Assembly (NCBI RefSeq): GCF_002104995.1
Contig: NW_024468262.1
Span: 496,001-560,000 of the forward strand
Source: Linderina pennispora
Taxonomy: Eukaryota; Kickxellomycota; Kickxellomycetes; Kickxellales; Kickxellaceae
Length of the DNA: 64,000 bases
Direction of reading: 5' to 3'
The notes under the pieces are model-generated. The model was not told the DNA's origin, did no database searches, and saw nothing but the letters and a program-made list of their open reading frames with translations. This document shows positions 1 to 11,754 of the stretch, one piece after another (within the stretch, counting starts at the first letter, position 1; each line of letters begins with the position of its first letter). The position numbers were made by a program, and so were the translations under genes.

Positions 1-108
1 GTTGCTGCGTGACTCTTCTGTGACGTACTGGGGCGGCCGGGTGCTAGGGTCGTCTTCAGAGTATGGCGGCGGCGGAGTGCGATTGAATATAGCGCGGTCG
101 TCATCCAT
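1..108 (-). CDS. 5' end of a gene running off the left edge; PPxY-containing N-terminus
   Basis: An ATG on the minus strand at 106-108 opens a frame that stays open for 36 codons to the window edge. The N-terminus is acidic (MDDDRA) and then proline-rich, with a PPPPYSEDD stretch that contains a PPxY motif, the usual ligand of WW domains such as those of Rsp5/Nedd4 ubiquitin ligases. The rest of the protein lies outside the window, so no family can be given. It is divergent from the SKI8 homologue, and about 750 bp of shared upstream DNA separates the two. The start is the only in-frame ATG seen; an upstream exon cannot be excluded. Confidence 0.5.
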   Translation of the reverse strand, partial: MDDDRAIFNRTPPPPYSEDDPSTRPPQYVTEESRSN

Positions 109-860
109 GGTATATGCGGGTGGTATGCTTATTGTGGTGGGCGATTGAACAAAGAAAAGCAGAGCTGAAAGACAGGGTGCAATAGTGATTAGGCAGTTTG
201 GCGACAGATGATCGATGCTGTCTCCCCAGATCCGCTGCTAAAAATAAAAATCAAGCACGGTCGCGGTAGGATGAACAGCTTGTTGATTTCGTGTCTAATG
301 ACTGGCTTGGCTGCGTGTCTGTCTTGCCTTGCTTACAGTTTCATCACTCATAAAAACGTAAGGGATTGGCATAGCCAAGAATCTGTGCCAGGAGGGATTT
401 TCGCAAATGCGAAGCTTTTTTTTGTCTCGTTCGCCAGCGGTTTGCAAATGAGCAGGCGCAAAGACAGGCTCATGACCTAACACCGCCAGCGACAACCACA
501 TACATATCCAATTTATGGTATGGTAGACTGAAGTAACATATCAACCACCACACGCGGCAGGGAATGGTGATGATGATGAATGTGCCCGATTGCAGCTGAA
601 GCAGGCAGTGCCCCAGCAAGTGGAAAGGCAGCATACAGCTAACCACTTGTGTGCCCCTGTGTGCCCAGCTTGTCGATTAAAAGGGGAGAGGGAAGGCAAG
701 ATAGAGATGTCAGCTAGATTGCCATCTCGCGAACCATAATGGCTACAACGCTACCACAGTGTGATGATCACCATGGCGTAGGCGCCAACACTGGGATATT
801 GTCTTTGCAATCACCTTTTCTCATCTCGCAGATAGCGTCATAGTTCAATAGTCGCAAAAA
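109..860. other. divergent intergenic region upstream of SKI8 homologue
   Basis: About 750 bp between two divergent starts. Short open frames exist but show no recognisable domain or coding character. The stretch presumably holds both promoters; I see no clear TATA element or repeat. Confidence 0.4.
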
Positions 861-1850
861 ATGTCGTCAGCATTGTACTCGGCCGGGGCACTAATCGACC
901 AGGCGCATGAGGATGATATCTGGCACGCCAGCTGGATCTCGGGACAGCACAAACTAGCAACAGCCGGTTCCGACGAAGTAGTGAAAATCTGGGACGTGCA
1001 GTCGGGCGAATGCATGCAGCAGCTCAAGGGCAGCGACTATGCAATCACCTCCCTCGACGTGAACAAGCAGGGCACGCGGCTTCTGACGTCATCAATGGAC
1101 AACAAGATCCGGCTCTGGGACATCGAGTCCCTCGACGGCACCAGGACGCAGACCAGCCCGCTGCTGGAGATTGACGCCGGGGCGATAAATGCATGGAAGT
1201 CACGGTTCATCAACGAGACCACAGTGTATGGAGAGGACGACACGACAAGCACGCGCAGCAGCATGATCGGCTCATGCACTGACAAGGGCAAGGTGCGGCT
1301 GTGGTCGCTGGATAAGGGAGCGCTGGTCAGCGAGCTCAGCACGTCGCGGCCCAACTTCATGTATGCGATGGCGGCCAGCCCCGATGGCGCGCTTGTGGCG
1401 TGCGCGGGAGTCGGCAGCAGCGTGTATGTGTTTGATACGGTTACGGGCTCGCTGGTGAGCACGTTTGCCGGGCACTCGGACAACATCCGGTCGATTTCGT
1501 TCTCCAGGGACTCGGGTCTGATTGTCAGCGCCTCAGACGACAAGCAGATCCAGCTGCATGACGTGCGGCATGGGTCGGCGGTGGCCACATTCCTGGGCCA
1601 TACAGGCTGGGTGCTGTCGGCGGAGATACACCCGGATGGGCAGTACATTGCGTCGGGATCAGTCGACACCAAGGTGAAGATTTGGGATATCGCCCAGCGC
1701 GCGTGCGTCGAGACGCACAGCCAGCACTCGCAGGCGGTGTGGAGCGTGGCGTGGCAGCGCGAGTCTGACCAGGTCGCTATTTCGCGGCCGATGCTGGCTT
1801 CTGTTGGCGAGGACTGCGCAGTGCAAATCTACGACCCGCTGCTGGCGTAA
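861..1850 (+). CDS. SKI8: WD40 protein, Ski8/WDR61 homologue
   Basis: A 329-residue, intron-less protein made almost wholly of WD40 repeats. Blade ends are visible as VKIWDVQSG, IRLWDIES, VRLWSLDKG, VYVFDTVTG, IQLHDVRHG, VKIWDIAQ and VQIYDP, so a seven-bladed propeller is likely. The start (HEDDIWHASW) and the GHTGWVLSAEIHPDGQYIAS blade resemble WDR61/Ski8. In that family the protein is a scaffold of the Ski complex that feeds mRNA to the cytoplasmic exosome, and in animals also of the Paf1 complex; fungal Ski8/Rec14 has a meiotic role too. Length fits (human WDR61 about 305, yeast Ski8 about 397). The frame is intact. It converges tail-to-tail on the XPG homologue with under 100 bp between stops. 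Another small WD40 scaffold is possible but less likely. Confidence 0.8.
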   Translation: MSSALYSAGALIDQAHEDDIWHASWISGQHKLATAGSDEVVKIWDVQSGECMQQLKGSDYAITSLDVNKQGTRLLTSSMDNKIRLWDIESLDGTRTQTSPLLEIDAGAINAWKSRFINETTVYGEDDTTSTRSSMIGSCTDKGKVRLWSLDKGALVSELSTSRPNFMYAMAASPDGALVACAGVGSSVYVFDTVTGSLVSTFAGHSDNIRSISFSRDSGLIVSASDDKQIQLHDVRHGSAVATFLGHTGWVLSAEIHPDGQYIASGSVDTKVKIWDIAQRACVETHSQHSQAVWSVAWQRESDQVAISRPMLASVGEDCAVQIYDPLLA

Positions 1851-1942
1851 GGGTGCACATGAGGAGGGGAGTTTTTTTCGTCGGTTGGAAAAACAAAAAT
1901 AGATTATACAGATTGAAGGGTGTTTAGAAACCCTCGCCGGGT

Positions 1943-4900
1943 TCAGTTGTTCAGGCCCTGCCGCTTGCGCGACGAGATCACCTTGTCGATGCGCTTGCTG
2001 CGCATAATGCTGGCCAGCTCCTGGTTTGGACGCTGCGACACATTGCTGTGGGTGTTTCTGGTGTATGCATCCAGGGTTGCCTGGCGCGGACCGGGGGTCT
2101 CGGAATCCTGCGCGCTGCGGTGCCCCATGATGGTTCGCAGCAGCGGGACCAGGGTCTCGTTGGTCTTGTCCTCGTCCCACCCGAGCTTGTCCGCCAGGAA
2201 CCCGCGCATCAGCTCCATGTTTGGCGTGCCCCACTCGAACCGTGTTTTGGATTCATCCACCAGCGGGGTAAAGTACGCGTGGACGACACGCGGGTCCGGG
2301 AACCGCGTCGGCATCTCGGAATTGCGCACAACACGGGCCAGCCGGCGGTGCAGAGCAGTGGCAACTAGCTCCTCCGGGATGCTGGCGCCAGGCAATACGC
2401 CCCTGACTGCATCGCACCACTCGCGGAACCGGGTCAGCGCGCCTACTACTGCGTCTTCGTCTTCGACCACGACCGCGTGCTCGCTGCCAACGCTGGGGCC
2501 AAACTCCGCCAGTGCCTCCATGGCCAGCACCGGGCCAATGCCCTTGATTCCCACCGTATAGTCGCTGCCCAGCAGGCACGCCATGAACACGAAATCGCGG
2601 CGCGACAGGCTGGTGTCGCGAAACACATTGCTGCCCGTGTACAGCTCGACGAACTTGTCCTTTTGGAAGAAGTTCCGGTACACGCGCGTGGTATCTGTGG
2701 GTGCAAACAGGAACGCATCTGAGTCGTCGGTGACCATTCCGTCGACCAGTCCGAGCTCAACCAGCCGCGCGCACTGGGCCTCAGCTTCCATTGGCGCAGT
2801 GACATACGGAACTCCAAACATCGTCAATAGCATACGCACATCCTCGACCATATCGCTGTCCATCGTTGACGCGTCACGCCGACTGTCGCGCACACGCGCG
2901 CGCAAGGACTGCAGCTCATTTTCGAGCTCGGCGCGCATGCCCTCGTAGCTGCTGCGCTTTGCCTGCTGTTCGGGGTCGATTGACCGCTTGAGCTTGTCGA
3001 CAAAGTGTGCGTACTCGTCCTGCTCGTTGCGCATCAGCTCTGCCTGCTGCTGATCCATAGCCGCCTCGTCATCGTCGTCGTCATGCTCAGCAGACTTTGC
3101 GTCCAGGGCTATGGCCGAGTCCTCAGACGCCTTGCACTCAGACTTGCCAATGTCAGCATCGCTGGCCTGCTGTTCCACAATTGCTACCGAGCTGTCTACA
3201 TCGTCCTCGCTGTCGCTATCTATGTTGTGCACTGCAATGCCCGTGGTCCGGTGCTTTTTTGTTTGTGGGAGGATATCGGCCGAATCCTGGGCAAACAGCT
3301 CGGCCTTGGCAAATACAAGATCGCGCTTACGCTGCTCGTCATGTGCGGCCTCGGGCTCATCGGCAAATTGCGTCATACCGCGCGGCAAATCGCTGCCAGC
3401 AAGCAAGGAGCTGCTTTCGAGGGCAATCACCTCGGGCGAGCCCGTGCCAGAAATTTCCTCTGGCTCCACCACCTGGTGCACCTGCGGGTGCTGAGCAGGC
3501 ATTTCCCTGGCCTCGCGCCACTTCACGGCATACGACAGGTAGTTGGACAGCAGCGCCAGCGTGGAGACCCTGGCACGTAGCTGCTGCACCTCCTCGTACG
3601 CATCGACATCTAGTACTGCCCCGTCCAGCTCCGGCTCTTCGAGATCAAGCTCCGGCTGTTTTTCGAACTGTCGTGACGCCTTATGCGCCATCATACGCAA
3701 CGAGTCGAGTCTCTCCTCCAGCAGCCACCTCTGCATGTTCACGCGGATAAACGGGTCCGCATCGAGCATCGCTGGCGTCGCCAGGTTCATCCAGATGTTC
3801 AAAAAGTCCTGCACACTCATCGCCACAATTGTGTACTCCTCGCGCTCGCGCTGCTGCCGGATCTCCTCCTCACGCTTACGGTGCAGCTCCTCCAGCTGTC
3901 CATAGTCGCCGTACAGGGCCAGCAGATTGGCATTCGCCTCGATGTCGCTGACGGCTACTTCGCTGTTGCTTTCGTAGTTGCCGTAGTCCAGGTCGTTACT
4001 AGCGAGAGCGCTTGACCCATCTGATTCGATTGCCAGGTCGTCGAATGAGCTGGCCATCGGCGACGGCCCTGTCGCCGCCATCTGCTGTACATCCGGATAC
4101 TCCGCTGTATTGCCGGTGACGGGTACTGCATCCTGCACAATGTGTGTCGGGTGGGCGGATCCGAGACCGTGTGGCTGAAGGTGGGCTGGTGCTACTGATG
4201 CCCCGGCCGGCTGCATATTTGCATAGGATGTGGCGTTGGTCCCATCGGGTCCAGGCTGTCGGAGCACAATGCTCTGTGGCTGGTGAGGCTGGTGAGGCTG
4301 GTGCAGATGGGACGGGTACCCGATCTGATCAGTTGCTGGCGCTGCTGGTGCATGGAACCGCGGCTGCTCGTTTTCGATATCGACATCCTCAAACGCGTCG
4401 GAATCGTCTTCAGCATCGACATCCTCTTCGTCACTGCTAATCATTATTTCGTTGCTAGGTGTACCCTCCTCAACCTCCTCTTTCGCTGCACCGCCGCCAC
4501 TCATCTTCAGTGTCCATCCACCACCTGGCTGGCTGCTCTTGATCAACGTGTACTCGCGATTCCTCTCCGACGCAACACGCCCACTGGTGACCTGGCCAGG
4601 AGCAAGCGCCGTGACTCTGTGCCCAGCCCCGGTGACCTCGAGCCACTGCTGCGTCAGGTTATTGCGCTTGACCAGGCTGCTGATCTGCTGCTTGCTAAAG
4701 TCCATCGACGTGTTGGACGACTCGAGCATAGCCTGCAGCCGGTTGTGCGATGTCTGGCGAGACCGCACCTTTAGCGCCACTATCAGGTCGTGCTGGTCCT
4801 CGGCCGACAATGCCTTGAATGCTGCGGAATCGGTGTCGATCGCTATTTCGTCCAGGTTGTTGATGCTTCCCGCGTTCTTTGTCACCAGTGCCAGGAGCTG

Positions 4901-5684
4901 ACGCAGGTCATCCGGATGGGCCATCCGCATATCGTCCCTGTTGCCGAGCCGTGTTGCCAGCGCCTCATTTTCCATGGGTGGCAATTCATATTCGTCTCGC
5001 TTCCGCTTTTTCGCCGGGCTTGGCGTGTGGTGTTCTCTGCCGGTGCTACAAGGGGAAAAGGCAGTTAGTACATGGACCTGAACTCGTGTGCCACTCCCAG
5101 GGGACTCGGATATTTCTAGACCTATGTCGCTGCCCTCTCGTCAGAGAACGCACAAGAATCTGAGTTGCAAAAAGGCACCCCCCCATTCAGCCATGTTCTC
5201 CAGTCCTCTACATTCCAGCGGGCGACCGGAGGAAGAGAGAGCCCGTCCCCACGCACAACTACCATCCTAAAATTACCCGTACCTGTCTCCATCCACTGCT
5301 TCCTCTGCTGACCCATCCACGCCCTCTAGTGCTTGCAGTTTCAGCCTTGTCTGCAGCAATTGCTGTGCCGCGTGCTTCGCATCCCGCGTTCTTTCCTCCC
5401 TCCTTGCCTGCCTCTCAGCGACCGTCGCCTTCTTCAGCTCGGGCGCAGCACCGTCAAAGACAAAGACTGGCCGGATGTCGTAGAACAGTAGCTTAGAGAT
5501 ACGCCGGTAAAACCCGAGAATGTGTCGCCTCCTCCAAGGGATTCCCGTCGTCGTCCCGCATGGCCTTGAAAAGCTGGTACAGCCAGATGGACGCATCTAC
5601 TGCCAGCCGCTTGCCTGCCAGTGTCTCGAGGCGCACCGGTCGCCCTGACGGTTCTAGCAGCGTCCATAGTCCCTTGACTCCCAT
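1943..5684 (-). CDS. RAD2: XPG/Rad2-family nucleotide-excision-repair endonuclease
   Basis: Two exons. Exon 1 (5684-5283) starts [19 protein letters not shown] and carries the XPG N domain with Asp in AVDASIW and in VFVFDG. Exon 2 (5045-1943) starts at the basic [12 protein letters not shown] element typical of XPG, runs through a long acidic spacer, and ends with the I domain ([27 protein letters not shown]) and the helix-hairpin-helix [15 protein letters not shown]. These supply the acidic residues that bind the two metal ions for 3' incision of NER bubbles. The roughly 600-residue spacer separates it from FEN1 and EXO1. A degenerate PIP-like QATLDAYT lies near the C-terminus. The intron is 5046-5282 with GTACGG donor and TAG acceptor. 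One extra base in exon 1 near 5525 breaks the frame just before [12 protein letters not shown]; removing it restores the family pattern. Confidence 0.9.
5046..5282 (-). other. spliceosomal intron of the XPG homologue
   Basis: The donor reads GACAG|GTACGG and the acceptor TTGTAG|CACC. Joining them (phase 2) gives a continuous frame into the conserved [12 protein letters not shown] element. Length is 237 bp. Confidence 0.75.
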
Positions 5685-6661
5685 GTGTTAGTCTGCAGTG
5701 CCGAAGGGTGCCGAAATTGCCGTCTTGAATTACACTGAGAATGAACGACACAAAAGCGAAAAAGTGGCAATTGTTGTGTCAAGGCGGAACAAAATAAAAC
5801 AACCGCAGCCGTCCAGTGTCCCTCCAGTTGGTTAGCCGGCTCGAGAGGAGTTGTTTTCTTCCTTTGGGGTGACGTCCTCTGAGCTCTAGTGCCAACCCGG
5901 AAATGCTAGAGAATAAAAGTTTGAACAGAAAGGCCCAAATAGCGCTTTGGAGAAAGTATGCAAAATGCGGTTGTCAGCAGGAGAGAAGAGCCCAAGGAGT
6001 CTAAAAAACCAAAAAGGTCCCTGGCGTCAAGCCTCAGGCGAGGGTGTTTCCATATGGAGGAACGCTGGTTTGGCCAATTGGACACCAGCTATATCTAGCC
6101 CCTCACCGCGCTTGCAAAACCAAAGTCGAGCGCAGGGCGGTCCTGGTAGCGGATCAATGCTGGCACCGCTAGCTGCTGCGAGACTCTGGCACCAAGGCGT
6201 TCTCTCAAGGTGCCACAGATGAGCAGCCAAGATCTTCCAGTTCCACAACGAACATAGCGTCGATGGGCAACTTTCCGGTGCCGCTCCTTAATGGCAGGCT
6301 GGCCTAAGGCGTCCAGTGTGCTGGACACGAGCTTCGCTGTGGAAGGTCTTATCCGACTCATCATAAACGGGACGGCTCACCCGTGACTCATGCTGGCTTG
6401 CCCAGACGAGCTGATCCTAGGCCACCCCCTTTTCCGCAAGAGTTTGGAGCTGCCTGATGAACAAAAGCCAGGCACACGAGTAATAGCCCCCTCCCCCTTT
6501 CAATCCATATCCGCTCGCCCCAGATCCCCCTATTCGCGTACCCGGCTTTTTAGCCAGGGCACCTGGGATCTGCGGCATGCGTATATCCAATATGTGTAAA
6601 GGATGTGTGTATTCAACAAGGAAATGATATAGATGTGCTGTGTATGTAATCGACTTTTTCG
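5685..6661. other. gene-poor stretch upstream of XPG homologue
   Basis: No convincing gene. A minus-strand frame at 6095-6364 (89 codons, start MMSRIRPSTAKLV) is somewhat basic and could be an exon, but no family is recognised and the frame ends without a clear donor. I treat the stretch as mostly non-coding. Confidence 0.3.
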
Positions 6662-6780
6662 TCAGTGGTTTATACGCATGTGGTGCTGGAGCTGGTTTAT
6701 GTCGAGGGCAAAGTACTCGGTGCAAAACGGGCAGTGAAAGACCTGGATTCCCAGCGCAAATGACTGGGCGTGTGCGTTTC
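6662..6780 (-). CDS. terminal exon encoding one C2H2 zinc finger (orphan)
   Basis: On the minus strand, a TTTCAG acceptor preceded by a pyrimidine run is followed by a short frame ending in a stop at 6662. It reads NAHAQSFALGIQVFHCPFC, then a 12-residue spacer, then HHMRINH and stop. Two cysteines spaced by two and two histidines spaced by four or five make a standard C2H2 zinc finger at the extreme C-terminus. I could not join it confidently to exons upstream (6781-7780), so the rest of the protein is unknown. The spacing of all four zinc ligands argues against chance. Confidence 0.4.
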
Positions 6781-7781
6781 CTGAAACGGCACATGAGCAA
6801 CCTCGTATATCCTAAAACTCGCTGTGCCTTCTGGGATATATTCAACAAAATTTTGCGGTCTGCCGACTAGAACAAGGGCGCTATAGAGCAGAAATCTGTG
6901 GTGGGGAGAGGAAATAAAAAGGGCTGGTCAACGAGCGGAGGCTCACGGCTTAGAATGAAACACTGGTTACGCAGGTGTGATGGTGCTGGTGTCGTCAGAG
7001 AGGCGCAGGAAAAGCCGCGACTGACACGGGTTGCAATGAAGGGAAATCGGAAGCTCAGCAGAAAAGTATGTAGATGAAAGAAAAAGACGAGGCCTGCTTG
7101 GCATCAAAGGTTGGGTGGAAGAAGAATGAGGCGGCTTCAGCGAGGCGCCCGTCTTTTAAATCTGCGTCAGCTACTACCGGATTCAGAGGGCCGCATCTGA
7201 ATTGTAAGTGGATGCTGCCGCAGTCCTTGGGGCAGGCATTGCAGCATTTGGCCGAAGGTGATTTTGATTGTTGCAGGTGGGACGAAGCGAGAAGAAAAAC
7301 AAACGCGGTTCCTCCCAGTCTTGCATTTACAGACGCGTATCTGTAACAATCGGAGGCCCTGTTTGTTGTTGCCCGCTCCCCCATTTCTCTTTGGCCCGAG
7401 TGAGAAACATCCGCAAATTTGTCGCTCACTGCCAGTACATGCATCGCGGAACAATGTGGCTTTTTTGGTCGATACATGGTGTGCCCTTTGAACATCTCGT
7501 CAATCATTCCTTCTTTGCCTTTTTGCAATACTGAAATGGCGTTCACTCTTCTCCTCTCAGACGCACAGCCTGCACAGGCCTGTGCGGTCCGGAGACACAC
7601 GCCGGCTCGCATTCACACATCGCTTCTACCCAATAGCGCCCCCTTGGGCTCCTTAGAAAACAGGCTGCACACTCGACGGACGCACCCACTTTGTCTCTAT
7701 TTGAAAATCACACCAGGACCACCACATGTGCTGGGTAGCACAGGATATCGCGCGCACTTGGCAATAAATATCCACACCAGC
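6781..7781 (-). other. unassigned stretch, possible upstream exons of the zinc-finger gene
   Basis: A 185-codon minus-strand frame (7055-7612) includes a Cys-rich patch (CCNACPKDCGS) but gives no recognisable domain in any of the three frames. It may hold exons of the C2H2 gene or be non-coding. Nothing firm can be said. Confidence 0.2.
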
Positions 7782-9789
7782 TCACTGCTGATTGTCGTCG
7801 ACCTTATCGAGTGCATCCATGAAATCCTCCATGCTCAGCGCAATAGCGTCAGCATCGCTGCGCATGGCTGCCAATCCTGCTTCCCGGAACAGCTGCTCCA
7901 GCTCAGCACCACTGTAGTCGGATGTAAGCCGCGCGAGCTCATCCATACGCACATCGGCCTCTAGCGGCGAATTACGTGCCAGCGTCTGCACAATCCCCGC
8001 GCGGTCCTCAAGTGCGGGCATCCCCACATGGACCAGCTGGTCAAATCGCCCTAAAAATAGAAGCCAGCGAGGTATTCATTAGCGCCTTTTGCCGCCTCGT
8101 AGATAACCAGCGCGCTCCCTCTCCCTGCTTCCACACCGAAAAGCAAGCGCATTTCGTTGGGGGGGGAGACAGGGTGGCAGAGATCAACTGATAGCCGACT
8201 TTACCCCTCCACATCATTTGCTATCGCTCGCAGGAGGTCTCCCCAAATACACGTCGTGCTCAAGCAGGCAGACAGCCGGGCCTGCCCCTGCCTTGTTCGC
8301 ACATAGCTCCACGTCAGCGATAAGACTTACCTGGGCGTAGAATCGCATCATCGATCTTATCAATCTGGTTGGTACATCCCACGGCAATGACGCCCCTGGT
8401 CTCATGCACGCCGTCCATCTCGTTGAGCAGCGTGCTGAGCACACGCAGCCCTGGCCCCCCGCTCTCTACAGACGACCACTCCGCGCTTGGCCGCAATTGC
8501 GTCCAGCTCATCCATAAATATCACACACGGGGCTGCAGGCCTGCGCTGCCTGGAACAGACGCCGTAGCCGGGCCTCAGTCTCGCCCAGGTACTTTGAGAA
8601 CAGCTCAGATCTACATAGCACATACTTCTCTGCATCAGTTCTAATCGATCTCAGGATACACTGCGAATTGCGCAATGAAGCCACTTACCCACGGATGCAG
8701 ATCACATTGCATGAGCTATCTGCAATCATCGCCAGTGCCATTGCGGTTTTCCCGCAGCCCGTTGGTCCGTGGAGAAGAACGCCCGTCGGTGGCTTAATGC
8801 CCAGCCTCGACGATGTTTCGGACGTCGCCAACTTCATAAACCGTTGCAACATGCTCTTCACCGGACCATATCCTCCAATGTCCGCCCACGTCTTTGTCGG
8901 CAGGGCACACTCAAACTCGAGCTGCTGCGATGGTCGCACAATCTGCAAGGCATCAGCAAAAGTCTAATCCACTTTTGGCGCCGAGCTGCCCACCCTTTCT
9001 CCGCCTTCTTGCACATCCTGCAGCGACAATTGCGAAAAGCTTTCCACAAGCCGGGCATCAAGCATTGCATTCCGCAGTCCATTGTCTGCGCGAAGCATCC
9101 GCAGGTACGCCTGGCGGCATAAATTGCACAGATCACGCGCAACATATCCAGCGGTTGCCCGGGCAATTCGGGAAATCAACGACGAATCACCTGGCTCCGT
9201 GCCACCTTCAGTTCGAGAATACTTGGCAACTGCATACTGCACAATTTTTTCACGCCGTGGTCGGGTTGGAACAGGGATCTCGAGCGCATGCTGCACTACA
9301 ATGCTGCGCTTGATGCTGGCCGGCATGGATGTAGCTGGCCGAGTCGACTCGAGGATCATGAAGACAGATGGCGGCAGGCTCTGCGTGAACTGAAGGAACT
9401 GCATGCCCAACTTGCCTATTTCCTGTGTCAGATCCCGGTCGGCCAAGACGTCGACTCGATCCAAGACAATAACGGATGCCGCTGCTGCGCCTGCCCGTGC
9501 GTGCAGATCAGGTGAATGCCTGTTTGACGTACTCATCAGCGGATTCCGTACCATTAGCGGTAACCACAATATCGCCGAGGCTGCTGTTGATCACAGGGTA
9601 CGGAAGAGACTGCAGCGCGCTCTTGATAACTGCGCTCTTTCCGACGCCTGCTGTGCCGTGAACAAATATGACCTGCATTGGCTGCGTGTTGAGCTGACGG
9701 TAGTGCTGATGACTAGCAAAGTAACTACGGACCTCTGCCGAGAGTCCTGCTGCTACATCATTGTACCCTGGGACAAGGTCGTCAGACAT
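7782..9789 (-). CDS. tandem AAA+ ATPase of the AFG2/SPATA5-SPATA5L1 class, broken frame
   Basis: Two AAA modules. D1 has Walker A GTAGVGKS and a degenerate Walker B (VIVLDRVD, Arg where Glu is expected). D2 has WADIGG, Walker A GPTGCGKT, the pore-side SKYLGE, Walker B CVIFMDELDAIAAKRG, the second region of homology (GCTNQIDKIDDAILRPGRFD) and a C-terminal helical lid. Members of this class (Afg2/Drg1, SPATA5, SPATA5L1) extract factors such as Rlp24 from pre-60S ribosomes; the D2 sequence fits them better than Pex1, Pex6 or Cdc48. Introns at 8611-8688 (GTAAGT donor) and 8051-8330 (GTAAGT donor) are clear. The frame is disturbed at about 9515, 8546 and 8460 (each repaired by removing one base), and an in-frame TAG lies at 8964-8966 between the two modules. 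It may be a decaying gene or a badly called region. The assignment within the class is moderate. Confidence 0.6.
8051..8330 (-). other. intron in the AAA ATPase gene
   Basis: Donor CCCAG|GTAAGT and acceptor TTTTTAG|GGCG join ILRPG to RFDQLVHVG across the arginine-finger motif. Length is 280 bp. Confidence 0.75.
8611..8688 (-). other. intron in the AAA ATPase gene
   Basis: Donor GG|GTAAGT and acceptor ATGTAG|ATCTGAG join CIRG to SELFSKYLGE, the expected motif order. Length is 78 bp. Confidence 0.7.
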
Positions 9790-10975
9790 CAGCTTCTTTA
9801 ACTATCCTGAACTCTGTTGTCGACAGCGCGTTCCCCTCAACGACCTTCATCTGATGCTGCCTCTCCGGCGAAAAGTGTCAAAATAGAGAATGCTAACTGC
9901 TTGGCTTCCAATGATAAGCGATACTGTTTGGCCCCTTTTCAAGTTTCCTGCCACGCAACTGACGACGGATAACTCTCTGCCACAGCTTCCTGCTGTAGAT
10001 GCCTAGCTATACTGGCTATCTGATCTTTCCGAATCGGTTTGGTCGCAGCCCCAAGGTATGAACGTCTCCTCGCAGCTGCTTTGCGCCTGCAAAATTACTT
10101 TTAGAAGCTCGGCACACGACTCTGCTGCTACCATTATGCTATAGGTGCTTAGAATAGTTGATAAACATTCGACTACCCATCCAATCTGCCAATGATTTTT
10201 ACTGTATTCCAGCCCAGGTACTATTCGGATATTTTGGGCTAAAATCGCAAGCACCCATTCAGCACCTCCAAATACCCTAAAGCGCCTTCCCCTCGAAAAG
10301 TAGCTTGTATCAATATGGCTCCGGTCCTGATTAAACAAACATACATGAAATGCCTAGGTTCACCCGCTGTTTGCTCTCGATAATGAGTCGAGTGAACACC
10401 CTCGATAGATAATGCATAAATCTAGATGGCGATGCTCACGATGGTTGACCGGATAAATAAAGTCATTTGAAAAATTATTACGTGTATACCAGAAGCAAGA
10501 ATCCATACTAGTGGTTTGAAAAAGTAATTTGCTTGCTATTCTAGAAGCTATGCAACTATGTTGGCTGCTTCTCGTAATGTTGCAATACAAAAAGTTTCTT
10601 GCAAATGTGGGCTGATCATTTCATTCTGTATTATAAATTGAGTTTCTATATCCTAAGCAACACAACTGTGAAGGATAGTTTACTCTTATGACAATTATAG
10701 GGTCACCCAATGCCTTGAGCCTCGAACTTGTCCAGCTCTAGCAGAGAGCTCAGTATCCGGGAGGGGTCAGAACGAGCCGTAAGCAATGGATGGCAAGGAG
10801 CTACAAACCACTTCAGGTGGAGGCCACATACCCGTCCACAAGTCGGCACTCGTCACGACACTAATACGTGTTTGGCTTCAAATGATGTATTGATTAGCCG
10901 ACGCAAATCCAAAAATGCTATTGTAATTGCAGCTGGTTGCTTGCCAGATGAGAAGAATATTGTGAGTATGCTAAT

Positions 10976-11260
10976 TCATACACAATCGCTGACCTGGACA
11001 ATGTTGATGCCAAATTCGGATACATATTTATCCCAGTGCTCGCCAACACCAGACACGAATGTTCGCATTTCCAAAATGGCCATGGATGCATCTGATGCCC
11101 GATCGACATCAAGTACAAGCATGCCAGGACCTGTAGGTTTAGATAAAAGGATAGAGTGTACCCAAAGCCCTTGCTGCGAATCGCATTGCAGAATGGTCCC
11201 GCCTCTGCGCTGTAGCAACAAAGCCAATATTTCAAGTGCATAGTAGTCATTGCCTAGGAG
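10976..11260 (-). pseudogene. unidentified protein fragment (weak GBP/RHD3-like look)
   Basis: One open minus-strand segment preceded by a TAG that could be an acceptor. It reads with protein-like composition and includes DSQQGLWVH, then KPTGPGMLVLDVDRASDAS. The order Gly-Leu-Trp followed by a hydrophobic LVLDV stretch recalls the switch region of guanylate-binding/RHD3-type GTPases, but no P-loop is seen upstream and the invariant residues are not all present. I do not assign a function. Confidence 0.2.
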
Positions 11261-11754
11261 ATTGGACTAGCTGCCCCTTGAATGGTCTACCAGTCTGTCC
11301 GCGATGTGTAAATATTACATTTCGTAACAGATACGCACGGCACCTGCTTTGAAGAGCTGGCAGAATGATTTGAATGTTCAGTGGGATGTGAAGGACTTGG
11401 GAACTGAGAATATCACAAACGCAGGAACGAATGTACTGGCGAAGTATCGATTTCGCTAGTTATTGTCAGCTGCTTGCTCCGAAAACTTTTCAGACCAGCC
11501 CTGCCAGTCTTGGGCTAGCTTGTCCATGAACCTTGTGTTTTTCTCGCTGCTGACTGCTTGAGGAAGTGAATATCCAAAATGCGCACTTATTTTATGGACT
11601 GAGCCGACGAGAGGGGCTATCGCGATTCTGTGTGGTATAATTCCATGCTTATCTCTTTGAACATATAGTTGCTGAATCGTTTGCGGTTAGTGATGTTGCT
11701 GAAGAGCTTCTGGTGGGGCAGTTAAGGTACGCTCAACGGTAAAACCAGCATACA

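Noticed and set aside
208-480. 90-codon plus-strand frame with a hydrophobic patch near the left edge
   Set aside because: No start context or family character; lies in the divergent promoter.
6417-6848. A 143-codon minus-strand frame over 6417-6848
   Set aside because: It overlaps the zinc-finger exon in another frame; the C2H2 ligands are only in the frame ending at 6662.
10976-11260. GBP/RHD3-type GTPase call
   Set aside because: Only a partial switch-like motif, no P-loop, no second conserved region.
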